From: Roseospirillum parvum
GTDB lineage: Bacteria > Pseudomonadota > Alphaproteobacteria > Rhodospirillales > Rhodospirillaceae
Assembly: GCF_900100455.1 (NCBI RefSeq)
Contig: NZ_FNCV01000006.1
Coordinates: forward strand, 166,987 to 230,986
Reading direction: 5' to 3'
Length of the DNA stretch: 64,000 nucleotides
The position numbers and the translations under genes are program-made. Of the stretch, positions 54,804 to 63,767 are shown piece after piece (position 1 is the first letter of the stretch; each line of letters begins with the position of its first letter). The notes under the pieces were generated by a model. That model was not told where the DNA came from. It made no database searches and saw only the letters and a list, made by a program, of their open reading frames with translations.

Positions 54804-56605
54804 GGCTTGCCGGGGCAGGGGGCGTCGGTGGCGGCGGTGTGCCATGACTTGGCGGACTGCTGGGCTTTCCAGAGGCTGGCGTAGCGGCCGTTGGCGGCCA
54901 GCAGGTCGGGGTGGCGGCCGCGCTCGACGAGGTGGGCGTTGTCGAAGACCAGGATCTGGTCGGCGCCGACGATGGTTGACAGGCGATGCGCGATGACGAT
55001 CACCGTGCGCGCGCGGACCAGGGTGTCGATGGCGGTCTGCACGGCGCGCTCGCTTTCGGTGTCGAGGGCGGCGGTCGGTTCGTCGAGGACGACGATGGGG
55101 GCATCCTTGAGGATGGCGCGGGCGATGCTGATGCGCTGGCGCTCGCCGCCCGAGAGGCTGCCGCCGATGTCGCCGACCGGGGTCCGGTAGCCCTGCGGCA
55201 GGCGGCGGATGAAGGCGTCGGCGTTGGCCGCCCGGGCCGCCGCCTCGACCTCGGCATCGCTGGCTTCCGGGCGGCCCAGGCGGATGTTCTCCAGGATGGT
55301 GTCGTCGAACAGGTAGACGTCCTGGAAGACCACCGACAGGCAGCGGTTGAGGTCGTTCGCCGACAGGGCGCGGATGTCGATGCCGCCGATGCGCACCGTC
55401 CCGGCCTGCGGGTCGGCGTAGCGGGTCAGCAGGCGGACCAGGGTGCTCTTGCCGGAGCCGGAGGGGCCGACCAGGGCGGTCATGGTGCGCTCCGCCAGCT
55501 CGGCCGAGACCTCCTTCAGGGCCGGCTCGCTGTCGCCGGCGTAGGTGAACGAGACGGCCTCGAAGCGCACCTCGTGGTGGCGCGGCGGGGGGCTGGGGGG
55601 AAGGTTCGGCAGCGGCTTGGCGGCGACCACCGCATCCATGCGGAGGAGGGCGCTTTCCATCAGGTCGAAGACCTGGGTCAGCTCGTTGAACAGGGCCAGC
55701 GGCTCGCTGAAACGCAGGATCACGACCAGCAGGGCGGCGAAGGCGGCCACCGACAGGCTGCCCTGGGTGACCCAGGCCAGACCCAGGGCGAGGACGACCA
55801 GCAGGCCCAACTCGACCAGCCCGGCCATCAGCAGGGTTGGCAGCAGGGCGGCGCCCATGGCCTCTTCCTGGACCGTCTTCAGGTGGGCCAGCGCGGCGCC
55901 CAACCGGGCCGTTCGGGGACCCGCCTGACCGAGCGAACGCAGCACCGCCAGGCCTTGGGTGTATTCCACGATGTCGGCGTTGGTGCGGGCGTGGGCCTCG
56001 GCCACGGCGTGATGCTCGGCCATCGAGGCCCGGCGCTGCCAGCGGTGGATGGGCACCGCCAGCGGAAAGATCAGGGCCATGGCCAGGGCCATCCGCCAGT
56101 CGACGGCCAGGGTGACCAGGATGCTGGTTGCCGGCACCACCATCAGGCGGATGATCACCTGGACCAGGGAGCCCAGCGGGGCGACCGCCTCGTCGATGTT
56201 GCCGCCCAGGGTGGCGGCCAGGTCGCCGGTGCGCCAGGCGGCCAGGCTCTGCATCGGCATGGCGCGCAGATGACGTCCCAGGCGCAGGCGCAAATCGTGG
56301 GTGACGTCGGCGACCGCGGCGCCGTACTCGAAGGCGTGGCCGCGCCAGGCGAGAAGCAGGTCGGCGGCCATCGCCAGCGCCATCACCAGCAGCCACATCG
56401 CCACCGCCGAAACATCCGTCGGCTCGGCGAGGAGGGCCGAGAAGAGCGGAAAGAAGCAGGCGAAGGCCAATCCCTGGGCCACGGCGGCCAGGGCGAAACA
56501 AAGCAGCATGCGGCGCACCGCCGGGGCCTGTTCGCCGGCGGCCAGGATCAGCCGGCGGTAGGTGTCGGAAAAGCGGGGGATGGCGCGGCTCATGGGGGGA
56601 CTCAT
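54800..56605 (-). CDS. Siderophore ABC transporter, fused permease-ATPase (YbtQ/IrtB-like), pair 2
   Basis: A 601-residue half-transporter, second of the minus-arm pair. It has six membrane segments and an ATPase with Walker A GPSGSGKST, Q-loop VFQDVYLFDD, signature LSGGERQR and Walker B VVLDEPTAALD. The start was placed at the ATG overlapping the upstream gene's stop (ATGA), inside the 12-bp repeat; an ATG 12 bp later is equally possible because the repeat itself duplicates the start codon. The low-complexity upstream extension is unlikely to be translated. Confidence 0.91.
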   Translation of the reverse strand: MSPPMSRAIPRFSDTYRRLILAAGEQAPAVRRMLLCFALAAVAQGLAFACFFPLFSALLAEPTDVSAVAMWLLVMALAMAADLLLAWRGHAFEYGAAVADVTHDLRLRLGRHLRAMPMQSLAAWRTGDLAATLGGNIDEAVAPLGSLVQVIIRLMVVPATSILVTLAVDWRMALAMALIFPLAVPIHRWQRRASMAEHHAVAEAHARTNADIVEYTQGLAVLRSLGQAGPRTARLGAALAHLKTVQEEAMGAALLPTLLMAGLVELGLLVVLALGLAWVTQGSLSVAAFAALLVVILRFSEPLALFNELTQVFDLMESALLRMDAVVAAKPLPNLPPSPPPRHHEVRFEAVSFTYAGDSEPALKEVSAELAERTMTALVGPSGSGKSTLVRLLTRYADPQAGTVRIGGIDIRALSANDLNRCLSVVFQDVYLFDDTILENIRLGRPEASDAEVEAAARAANADAFIRRLPQGYRTPVGDIGGSLSGGERQRISIARAILKDAPIVVLDEPTAALDTESERAVQTAIDTLVRARTVIVIAHRLSTIVGADQILVFDNAHLVERGRHPDLLAANGRYASLWKAQQSAKSWHTAATDAPCPGKP

Positions 56606-56624
56606 GGGGGGGCTCCTGGGGGGA
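56589..56624 (-). repeat. 12-bp tandem repeat at the junction of the minus-arm ABC genes
   Basis: Plus-strand units ctcatgggggga, ctcatggggggg and ctcctgggggga. Read on the minus strand they encode SPP/GAPP-type residues at the end of one ABC protein and supply two alternative ATG starts for the next. Confidence 0.85.
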
Positions 56625-58455
56625 CTCCGCCGTCGGGTGTGCGCAACGCCCAGCCCTGGGCCTGTTCGTGCAGCCGCCACAGCCGGGCATAGAGGCCGTC
56701 GGCGGCCAGCAGGTCGGGGTGGCGGCCGCGCTCGGCGAGGCGGCCCTGGTCGAGGACGATGATCTGGTCGGCGTCGCGGATGGTGGCCAGCCGGTGGGCG
56801 ATGACGATCACCGTCCGGCCGCGCGTCAACTCGGCCAGGGCGGCGACGATCAGCGCCTCGTTCTCCGGGTCGGCGAAGGCGGTTGCCTCGTCGAGGATGA
56901 GGATCGGCGCGTCGCGCAGGACCGCCCGGGCGATGGTGATGCGCTGCCGCTGGCCGCCGGAGAGCCGCGTGCCACGGTCGCCGGCGATGGTCTGGTAGCC
57001 GTCGGGCAGGGCGGTGATGAAGTCGTGGATGCGGGCGGCGCGGGCCGCCGCCTCGACCTCGGCCTGGGTGGCTTCGGGGCGGGCCAGGCGGATGTTGTTG
57101 GCCAGGCTGTCGTGGAACAGGAAGGTGTCCTGGAAGACGAAGGCCACCTGGCTGGCCAGGGCCTCGGGCGGGCAGTCGCGCACGTCCACCCCGCCGACCC
57201 GCAGCGTCCCTGCCGAGACGTCCCAGAAGCGCGGGATCAATCGCGCCACCGTGCTCTTGCCGGCTCCGGATGGCCCGACCAGGGCGGTCACCGTGCCCGG
57301 GGCGACGGTGAAGTTGATTGCCTCAAGGGCGTTGTCGGTGCGCTCCGGGTAGCGGAAGGAGACCGCCTCGAAGCTGACCGAGGCGTCGGCCGGCCGGGCC
57401 GGCGAGCGAGGCTCGGGCAGCGCCGGCACCGCCAGCACTTGCTGGATGCGCAGCGCCCCGGCCCGGGCCTTGCGCAGGAACTCGTTCATCCACATCAAGG
57501 GCATCAGGGCGTCGGCCACCCCGGTGCTGAGGATCAGCACCGTCACCAGGGTGGGGAAATCGAGCCCCCCGTGGGCCAGGAGCAGGCTGCCGACGGCGGC
57601 GACGACCAGCAGGGTCGGGGTCGGGCTGAGCAGCGACTGGGTGATCCGCCCGGCGGTCCCGGTGGCCAGGACCCAGTTGCGGAAGACCTCGCGGAAGCGG
57701 TTCAGGGCATCGTGATAGCGGCGGAACGAGGTGGTGCCGTCATCGAACATGCGGACCACCGGCATCGCCTGGACGAATTCGATGACCGCCGCCTGGATGG
57801 CCTCCCGGGCCGTGTCGTAGCGGGTGCGCAGGGTGGCGTAGTCGCGCATGGCCAGGTTCATCGCCGTCATGCCGGCGGCGAAAACGCCCAGCGCCACCAG
57901 GGCCAGCCGCCAGTCGAGGGCGACCAGCAGGATCAGGCTGACCAGCGGCGCCGCCACGTTGCGGCCGACGATGGGCGTTGAATCGGCGACGAAGGCATGC
58001 AGGCCGCGCACGTCGTCCTGCATCACCTTGCTCAGGGCGCCGCTGCCGGTGGTGATCGCATAGCCCAGGGGAACCCGCGCCAGATGGGCCGCCAGCTCGC
58101 TGCGCAGGGTCTGCTCAAGGCGAAAGGCGGCCAGATGCGACAGCGTGAAGGCGGCCGTGCGCAGCCCCAGGCTGGCCGCGATCAGCCCGCCGGCCAGGGC
58201 GCCGAAACCCCACGGACCCAGGCCGGCCAGCCAGGGCACCTCGACCGCCCGCCCGCCCAGGGTGGCCACCACCCCGCCCAGTGCCGCCGCGGCGCACAGC
58301 GCGCAGGCCATGCCCACCGCCCCGAGCCCCATGGCCACCCCGATCGCCCGGCGCTCCGGCCCCAGAATACCCCACAAACCGCGACCAAACGCCGGGGACG
58401 ACACCCCGGAACCGGGCGCATCGCGCCGTGCCATGTCAGAATCCTTCGTGGCCAT
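56602..58455 (-). CDS. Siderophore ABC transporter, fused permease-ATPase (YbtP/IrtA-like), pair 2
   Basis: A 617-residue half-transporter, first of the minus-arm pair. Six membrane segments are followed by an ATPase with Walker A GPSGAGKST, signature LSGGQRQR and Walker B LILDEATAFADPENE, the hallmark variant of YbtPQ-type siderophore importers. The order (ATAFADP subunit first, TAALD subunit second) repeats that of pair 1. ATG at 58455 has a gaggg-type site, while the ATG seven codons on has aagga; either may be used. Confidence 0.92.
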   Translation of the reverse strand: MATKDSDMARRDAPGSGVSSPAFGRGLWGILGPERRAIGVAMGLGAVGMACALCAAAALGGVVATLGGRAVEVPWLAGLGPWGFGALAGGLIAASLGLRTAAFTLSHLAAFRLEQTLRSELAAHLARVPLGYAITTGSGALSKVMQDDVRGLHAFVADSTPIVGRNVAAPLVSLILLVALDWRLALVALGVFAAGMTAMNLAMRDYATLRTRYDTAREAIQAAVIEFVQAMPVVRMFDDGTTSFRRYHDALNRFREVFRNWVLATGTAGRITQSLLSPTPTLLVVAAVGSLLLAHGGLDFPTLVTVLILSTGVADALMPLMWMNEFLRKARAGALRIQQVLAVPALPEPRSPARPADASVSFEAVSFRYPERTDNALEAINFTVAPGTVTALVGPSGAGKSTVARLIPRFWDVSAGTLRVGGVDVRDCPPEALASQVAFVFQDTFLFHDSLANNIRLARPEATQAEVEAAARAARIHDFITALPDGYQTIAGDRGTRLSGGQRQRITIARAVLRDAPILILDEATAFADPENEALIVAALAELTRGRTVIVIAHRLATIRDADQIIVLDQGRLAERGRHPDLLAADGLYARLWRLHEQAQGWALRTPDGGVPPGAPP

Positions 58456-58477
58456 TCATCAACCCTCGACCGGGGCA

Positions 58478-59149
58478 TCAGGTGGTGGTGGGCCGGCGGG
58501 CGATGAACAGCATGTCGGCGGCCTGGGGATCGATGGTTCCTTCCGCCACCAGGCCGCCTGCCTCGGCCCATCGGGCCAGGGCTTCCGGGGTGTCAAAGCG
58601 CATCCGCCGGGCAATCGGCCCGAAAATCCGATGCATCCGCTCGGCGCTCTCCAGCGGCGCGGTCACGATGACCAGTCGGCCACCGGGGGCCAGGACCCGG
58701 GCCATCTCGGCGATGGCCTTGTCCGGTTGGGGAAAGAAGAAGAAGGCATGCAGGCAGAAGACGTGGCTGAAGGCGGCGTCGGCGAAGGGCAGGTCGGCGG
58801 CATCGCCCTGCACCACCTCCAGGCGGCCCTCGGCCAGGGCGTGGGCGTTGCGGCGTTTGGTCTCGCGCACCATGTCCGGGCTGTGATCCAGACCGCTCGC
58901 CCGGCAGCCGCCGGCCAGCGCCATTTCCAGGAACACCCCACCGCCGCAGCCGACGTCCAGCACGCGGTCTTGGGGACCCACCGGGGCGGCCGCCAGCCCC
59001 TTGCGGAAGCCGGCCATGTGGCCGACCGGCCGACGATACAGGGCCCGGCCGATCAGGCCGTTGGGGCGGCGGGCGATGGCATCGACCAGACGGTCGGAAA
59101 GGCCGGTCCGGGGCGGTCCGTCAAGCGGATCGGGAGAGGTCGTGGTCAT
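58478..59149 (-). CDS. Class I SAM-dependent methyltransferase in the siderophore operon
   Basis: A 223-residue enzyme of the Methyltransf_11 type. SAM motif I is VLDVGCGGG (residues 63-71), and later motifs LEVVQGDAADLPFADAAF and VLAPGGRLVIVT are present. It is locked into the operon: it begins in the MFS stop (ATGA) and ends 22 bp before the ABC pair. The substrate is not recognisable; a small-molecule acceptor such as the siderophore is an inference from position, not sequence. It lacks features of ubiquinone or rRNA methylases. Confidence 0.88.
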   Translation of the reverse strand: MTTTSPDPLDGPPRTGLSDRLVDAIARRPNGLIGRALYRRPVGHMAGFRKGLAAAPVGPQDRVLDVGCGGGVFLEMALAGGCRASGLDHSPDMVRETKRRNAHALAEGRLEVVQGDAADLPFADAAFSHVFCLHAFFFFPQPDKAIAEMARVLAPGGRLVIVTAPLESAERMHRIFGPIARRMRFDTPEALARWAEAGGLVAEGTIDPQAADMLFIARRPTTT

Positions 59150-60426
59150 TGCGCGGGGCATTCCTCTTGGTTGGCCTCTTGGTTGGCCTCTTGGTTGGTG
59201 GGGGCCGGTGTCGGGAAACGCTCGGGCTCGCACAGGCGGCGGGTGAGCAGGATCGCGGCCAGGGCGAGCAGGGAGCAGCCGACCCCCAGGCCGAAGCCCC
59301 AGACGAACCCGGTCCGGGCGACCAGGGCGGTGGCGGCGGCGGTCATCACCATGCCGCCCAGGCCATGCAGGCATTGCACCATGGTCATGTCGGTGCCGGC
59401 CTGGCCGCCATCATGGGCGAAGCGGAAGGCCAGGGTGAACACCGCCACCGAGACCATGCCGCTGCCGATGCCGCCGCCCAGGGTGGCGGTCATGGCCAGC
59501 CACAGGGGCAGCGGGGCGGCGTCGGCGGCGACCAGCCACAGGGTCTGGGCGAGCAGCAAGACCAGCAGGCCGACGACCGATGCCGGCACCGCGCCCCAGG
59601 CGCGCACCGCCGATCCGGCCAGCCCGGCACCGAGGATGATGGCCAGCGCATTGCCACTGCCGACGACCACGCCGACGCGGGCCAGCGACCAGTCGAGGTC
59701 GATCAGCAGCAGTCGGGACAGGCCGGAGGACACCGAGTGGCCATTGGCGAACACCAGCGCCACCACCGCCAGGGCCCAGCCCCGCCGGTTGCGGAAGAAA
59801 CCGCGCAGGCGGGCCTTGGTCGGGGTCTGGCGGGCGACCGGCGGCGGTTCGCGCCACAGCAGCACGGGAATGGCGGTCAGGGCGATCAGGCCGGCCATCG
59901 CCGACAGCGCGCCGGAAACCCCGATCAGGTCGGCCAGCACCATCATGCCGGCTCCGCCGACCAGCATGCCGGCCATCATGCCGCCGACCTGCAGGGTGTT
60001 GGCCAGGGCCATGCGCGGGCGGCCCAGGCGTTCGGCGGCCAGGCCGTCGGTGGCGATGTCCTGGGTGCAGGCGGCCAGGCAGGCCACGCCGAGCAGGGCG
60101 ATGATGGCCACCGCCCCGTCGGCGTCGAAGGGCACCGCCGCGACCCCGAGCAGGGCGGCCACCAGCAGGCCCTGGGTGGGCAGGATCCAGCCGCGCCGCC
60201 GGCCGAGGCGCCGGCCGCCCCGGTTGTCGACCAGCGGCGCCCACACCACCTTCACCATCCACGGCAGCATGGCCATGGGCACCAGGGCGATCAGTTCCAG
60301 GGGCACGCCGCCGGCCCGCAGCAAGGCTGGCAGGGCCTCGACAACCAGCCCGAACGAGATGCCCTGGGCCAGATACAGGGCCCCGATGACGGTCAGCAGC
60401 GTACGCTCCGGGTTGGCCGGGCGCAT
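59146..60426 (-). CDS. RhtX/YbtX-like MFS permease
   Basis: A 426-residue major facilitator protein with about 12 hydrophobic segments. It resembles the AmpG/RhtX/FptX/YbtX group of inner-membrane permeases, several of which carry siderophores into the cytoplasm: LYLAQGISFGLVVEALPALLR, VPMAMLPWMVKVVWAPLVDN and the TQDIATDGLAAERL stretch typical of the group. The C-terminal tail ends in NQEA repeats from a 12-bp DNA repeat. It lies three bases after the receptor stop and overlaps the methyltransferase start. Confidence 0.88.
   Translation of the reverse strand: MRPANPERTLLTVIGALYLAQGISFGLVVEALPALLRAGGVPLELIALVPMAMLPWMVKVVWAPLVDNRGGRRLGRRRGWILPTQGLLVAALLGVAAVPFDADGAVAIIALLGVACLAACTQDIATDGLAAERLGRPRMALANTLQVGGMMAGMLVGGAGMMVLADLIGVSGALSAMAGLIALTAIPVLLWREPPPVARQTPTKARLRGFFRNRRGWALAVVALVFANGHSVSSGLSRLLLIDLDWSLARVGVVVGSGNALAIILGAGLAGSAVRAWGAVPASVVGLLVLLLAQTLWLVAADAAPLPLWLAMTATLGGGIGSGMVSVAVFTLAFRFAHDGGQAGTDMTMVQCLHGLGGMVMTAAATALVARTGFVWGFGLGVGCSLLALAAILLTRRLCEPERFPTPAPTNQEANQEANQEECPAQ
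59163..59198 (-). repeat. 12-bp tandem repeat, three perfect copies, in the MFS gene 3' end
   Basis: Plus-strand unit cctcttggttgg three times in a row. On the minus strand it encodes the NQEA repeats at the end of the permease. No base differs between copies. Confidence 0.92.
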
Positions 60427-60429
60427 CGA

Positions 60430-62592
60430 TCAGAACTCCACCGTGGCCTGCAGGCCGAAGGTGCGGGCCTCACCGGCGATGGCAAGGTCGGTGCCGTTGT
60501 AGTTGATGGCCTGCACCCGGTAGTCCTGGTCGGCGACGTTGTCGATGAAGCCTTCGACCCGCCACCCCTCGCCGATCAGTCCGGCCCGCAGGTTGAGCAG
60601 GCCGTACCCCTCCTGCTCCAGCGTGTTGGTGATGTCGAAGTAGTAGCTGCTGCGATAGGTGTAGTCGGCCCGCACCATCAGATCGAGCCCGCTGTCGGTG
60701 GGGATGACCTCGTCCAGCGGCCCCAGGTACTGGGCGCTGAGGCCATAGGTGAACCGCGGCGCGTTGGGCTGGCGCAACCCGTCGCCCGAGGCCAGGGTCG
60801 CCGACGGGTTGGGGAAGTCGACGAAGGTGGCCTCGTTCCACCCGAAGGTGGCACCCAGGGTCAGGGTTTGGGTCAGCCGGCCCTGGGCCTCCAGCTCGGC
60901 GCCGTAGCTGCGTGAGTGGGGCACGTTCACGATGTCGTTGAACACGCCCTGCCAGGCGGTCACCTGCTGCTGATGCCAGTCGGTGTAGAACAGGGAGCCG
61001 GCCACATCCAGGCGCCGGTCGAACAGGCGCGCCTTGCTGCCCAGTTCGTAGTTCCAGACCCGCTCGGGCCTCAGCTCCAGCCTGGTAGTCGGGGCGAACT
61101 GGCGGTTGAAGCCGCCGCTCTTGTAGCCCCGGCTGATGGTGCCGTAGAGCCGGGCGTTGTCGTCGGGCTTCCAACTGACGGTCAGCTTGGGCGAGAAGTT
61201 GAGATCGCTGAAGGAGGCGTCCAGGGTCTGGCTGGGGGCCCAGCCCATCCGCGAGACGTGGGTGTAGTGGGTGCTTTTGGAGTCATGGGTCAGCCGGCCG
61301 CCCACCATCACGTCCACCTGATCGAGCACGCCATAGGTCAGGTCGGCGAACACCGCCTGGCTGTTGGTGGTGGTCTCCGAATTGCTTTCCTCGCGTTCGC
61401 CATTGGCGAAAGCGCCGTACAGGGCGGCGGTGCCGGGGCGGTGGCCGAAGAAGTTCCGCTCGTTTTCCTTGTTGTGGAACAGGAAGACGCCGCCGGTCCA
61501 GCGCAGCCGGCTGTCGTCGGACGAGGTCAGGCGGAACTCCTGCGAGCCCTGGGTCTGGTCCCACTCCGACCCCTGGACCACCGAGTTGCCGTTGATCTCC
61601 CAGTCGTTGCCGGACAGGTCGGAGTGGGTGGTTCGCCAGGCGGTGATGGAGTGCAGGGTCAGATCGCCCAGGAACAGCTTGCCGTTCACCGACATCCCGT
61701 AGTTCTGCAGGTTGTAGTCGAACGGCGTGGTGATCGAGACCTCGCGGTCGTAGGGATTGTCGAACGCCCCATAGGCGAAGGTGGTGGCTTCCTGGTCCAG
61801 GTAGTCGGCCCGCAGGACCAGGTCATAGTCGGGCGACTGGGCGCGCACCTGGGCCCGGCCACCGGTGTTGGCGTAATCGCCCAGGTCGTCGCCGATCAGG
61901 TTGTCGACGGTGGCGTCGCGGCCACTGCGAAAGGCGTTGAAGCGGGTCGAAACGGTGGTGTCGCCATACTCACCGATGGCGCCGTTGGCGATCCCCGACA
62001 ACTCGTACATGTTGTCCGAGCCATACAGCGCGGAGCCGGAAGCAAAGGTCTCCTCCTCCGGCTTGGCGGTGATGACGTTGACCGCCCCGCCCATGGCGTT
62101 GCGGCCGTACAGGGTGCCTTGCGGACCGCGCAGCACCTCGATGCGCTCGACGTCCTGCAAAAGCTGGTTCATGCCGATCTGGGCGCCGACATAGACGTCA
62201 TCGGCATAGACGCCGATGGCCTGGTCGCCGCCGGCCATGCCGCCGCCCTGGTTGCCGATGCCGCGCATGGTGACGGTGGCGAAGCCGACCTGACCGTTGT
62301 CGAGGCGCAGCATCACGTTGGGGGTGGTGTTGAGGGTGTCGTTCAGATCCTTCTGGCCGCGATCCTCGACCTCGTAGCCATCGATCACGTCCATGCTGAT
62401 CGGCACATCGAGCGGGTCTTCGCGGCGGTGCTGGGCGGTGACCTCGACCGGGGCCAGGATCAACGTTTCGGCCTCGTCCCTGCCCGCCGGGTCCCCGCCC
62501 GCCGCGTCCTCGGCTAGCGCTGGGTGTGAAAATGCGACGCAAGCGCATGTGGTGAGTAGGGCGTGCCGCCAACGCGGCGTTCCGTAAGGCAT
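60430..62592 (-). CDS. FyuA-like TonB-dependent siderophore receptor (minus arm)
   Basis: A 720-residue outer-membrane receptor with a signal peptide (cleavage near ALAED), a TonB-box region ETLILAPVEVTAQHRRED, a plug with VERIEVLRGPQGTLYGRNAMGGAVN and a beta-barrel. It is a distinct paralogue of the plus-arm receptor; the two share the ETLxLAPVxVTA N-terminal pattern but diverge elsewhere. It heads the five-gene minus-strand operon and faces a second AraC regulator across a 243-bp spacer. Substrate unknown. Confidence 0.94.
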   Translation of the reverse strand: MPYGTPRWRHALLTTCACVAFSHPALAEDAAGGDPAGRDEAETLILAPVEVTAQHRREDPLDVPISMDVIDGYEVEDRGQKDLNDTLNTTPNVMLRLDNGQVGFATVTMRGIGNQGGGMAGGDQAIGVYADDVYVGAQIGMNQLLQDVERIEVLRGPQGTLYGRNAMGGAVNVITAKPEEETFASGSALYGSDNMYELSGIANGAIGEYGDTTVSTRFNAFRSGRDATVDNLIGDDLGDYANTGGRAQVRAQSPDYDLVLRADYLDQEATTFAYGAFDNPYDREVSITTPFDYNLQNYGMSVNGKLFLGDLTLHSITAWRTTHSDLSGNDWEINGNSVVQGSEWDQTQGSQEFRLTSSDDSRLRWTGGVFLFHNKENERNFFGHRPGTAALYGAFANGEREESNSETTTNSQAVFADLTYGVLDQVDVMVGGRLTHDSKSTHYTHVSRMGWAPSQTLDASFSDLNFSPKLTVSWKPDDNARLYGTISRGYKSGGFNRQFAPTTRLELRPERVWNYELGSKARLFDRRLDVAGSLFYTDWHQQQVTAWQGVFNDIVNVPHSRSYGAELEAQGRLTQTLTLGATFGWNEATFVDFPNPSATLASGDGLRQPNAPRFTYGLSAQYLGPLDEVIPTDSGLDLMVRADYTYRSSYYFDITNTLEQEGYGLLNLRAGLIGEGWRVEGFIDNVADQDYRVQAINYNGTDLAIAGEARTFGLQATVEF

Positions 62593-62739
62593 GACCGTGT
62601 CCCCTTCCGCGACGTCATTTCATCCCCATGGCGGGGCTGCCGCATCATTCCCGAGGTTCCCGGGAGCCGACAACGCAGCGGTTTTCAGGGATTGCGCCTT
62701 ATCCTTCGGCATTTCCGCACGCTTGGTCAGGGTTTGTTA

Positions 62740-62756
62740 TTGCGAACGAGTTGCGA
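62740..62756. promoter_or_regulatory. Iron-box-like site in the divergent receptor-regulator spacer
   Basis: ttgcgaacgagttgcga matches about 13 of 17 positions of a TTGCGAATGATTCGCAA-type Fur site and can also be read as a direct repeat of ttgcga. It lies about 150 bp from the receptor start and about 80 bp from the AraC start, in the most AT-rich part of the spacer, so it could serve both. Confidence 0.45.
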
Positions 62757-62835
62757 TCTCACTATACCCTCGGGGGTGGCGCCACTGCGCGCTCCGGGGC
62801 AAACGACGCCCCGAAAGCCATCGGAACGCCGAGTC

Positions 62836-63720
62836 ATGCAGACCATCACCACCTCCGGCCTGGAAATCGTGCTGGCCGACGACCAGGTGGCCGAACACCA
62901 ATGCTGGTCGACCGCCGTCAATCCCGGCCTGTGGTCCGGGGTGATGATGCGCGGCAAGGTGATGTGCGCCGCCGAGGGATTGGGCGAGACCCTGACCACG
63001 CCGGCCTCGCTGGTGACCTTCCACACCACCCGCCCGATCGAGTTCCGCCATCGCTCCTTGAACACCGGCACCCTGTCGGCGGTGTTCGTGCGCATCGGCG
63101 AGGATGCCCTGATCGATCTGTTGGGCGAGGAAGGCGCGGCCACCCTGGGCCCGGCCCGCACCCTGGCCGAGGCCCTGCGGCCGGGGGTCAATCCGGCGCC
63201 GCGCGCCCTCGCCTTGCAGATGCTGGCCTGCCCCGAAAATGGCGCCTCGCGCCGCCTGTACCTGGCCGCCAAGGCCCTGGAGTTTCTGGCCGCGGTGGTC
63301 GACAGTCGGGCGGTCCAGGGGGATCGGGCCGGCTGCGCCCCCTGCCATCTGGCGCCGCGCGACATCGGCCGTGTGCTGGAGGCGCGGGACATCATTCTGT
63401 CCGATCTGGGAACCACCCCGTCGGTCCCTGAATTGGCCCGCCAGGTTGGCCTGAACGCGCGCAAACTGACCCGGGGCTTCGATGCGCTGTTCGGGGCCTC
63501 GGTCTATGCCTTCATCAAGACGGCCCGCCTGGAACGCGCCAAGAGCCTGATCGAAAGCGGCGCCATGACCGTTTCCGAGGCCGCCTACGCCACCGGCTAT
63601 CACCCTGGCCACCTGTCCACCGAGTTCCGCCGCCGCTTCGGCGTCGCCCCGTCGCAGATGCGCCGGACCACCCGTTGGTGCGGTTTCCTGCCGGACGGTG
63701 CCGGGCCGCCAACGGTGTAG
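62836..63720 (+). CDS. AraC-family regulator (minus-arm siderophore operon)
   Basis: A 294-residue transcription factor, divergent from the receptor operon. The C-terminal helix-turn-helix pair is TPSVPELARQVGLNARKLTRGF and TVSEAAYATGYHPGHLSTEFRRRFG. The N-terminal half (about 1-180) is the sensor region and resembles PchR-type siderophore regulators. ATG at 62836 was preferred; the longer upstream reading lacks family similarity and overlaps the promoter region. It is the counterpart of the AraC gene at the other end of the island. Confidence 0.9.
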   Translation: MQTITTSGLEIVLADDQVAEHQCWSTAVNPGLWSGVMMRGKVMCAAEGLGETLTTPASLVTFHTTRPIEFRHRSLNTGTLSAVFVRIGEDALIDLLGEEGAATLGPARTLAEALRPGVNPAPRALALQMLACPENGASRRLYLAAKALEFLAAVVDSRAVQGDRAGCAPCHLAPRDIGRVLEARDIILSDLGTTPSVPELARQVGLNARKLTRGFDALFGASVYAFIKTARLERAKSLIESGAMTVSEAAYATGYHPGHLSTEFRRRFGVAPSQMRRTTRWCGFLPDGAGPPTV

Positions 63721-63767
63721 GGACGAACGGCGCCGTCCCCGGGCAAGGGCAACGCTTGGTTCGTTAC

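Noticed and set aside
58478..59149. Nicotianamine/opine metallophore synthase instead of a plain methyltransferase
   Set aside because: The protein has a standard Methyltransf_11 motif set and no visible features of CntL-type nicotianamine synthases, and no CntM- or CntK-like gene is nearby.
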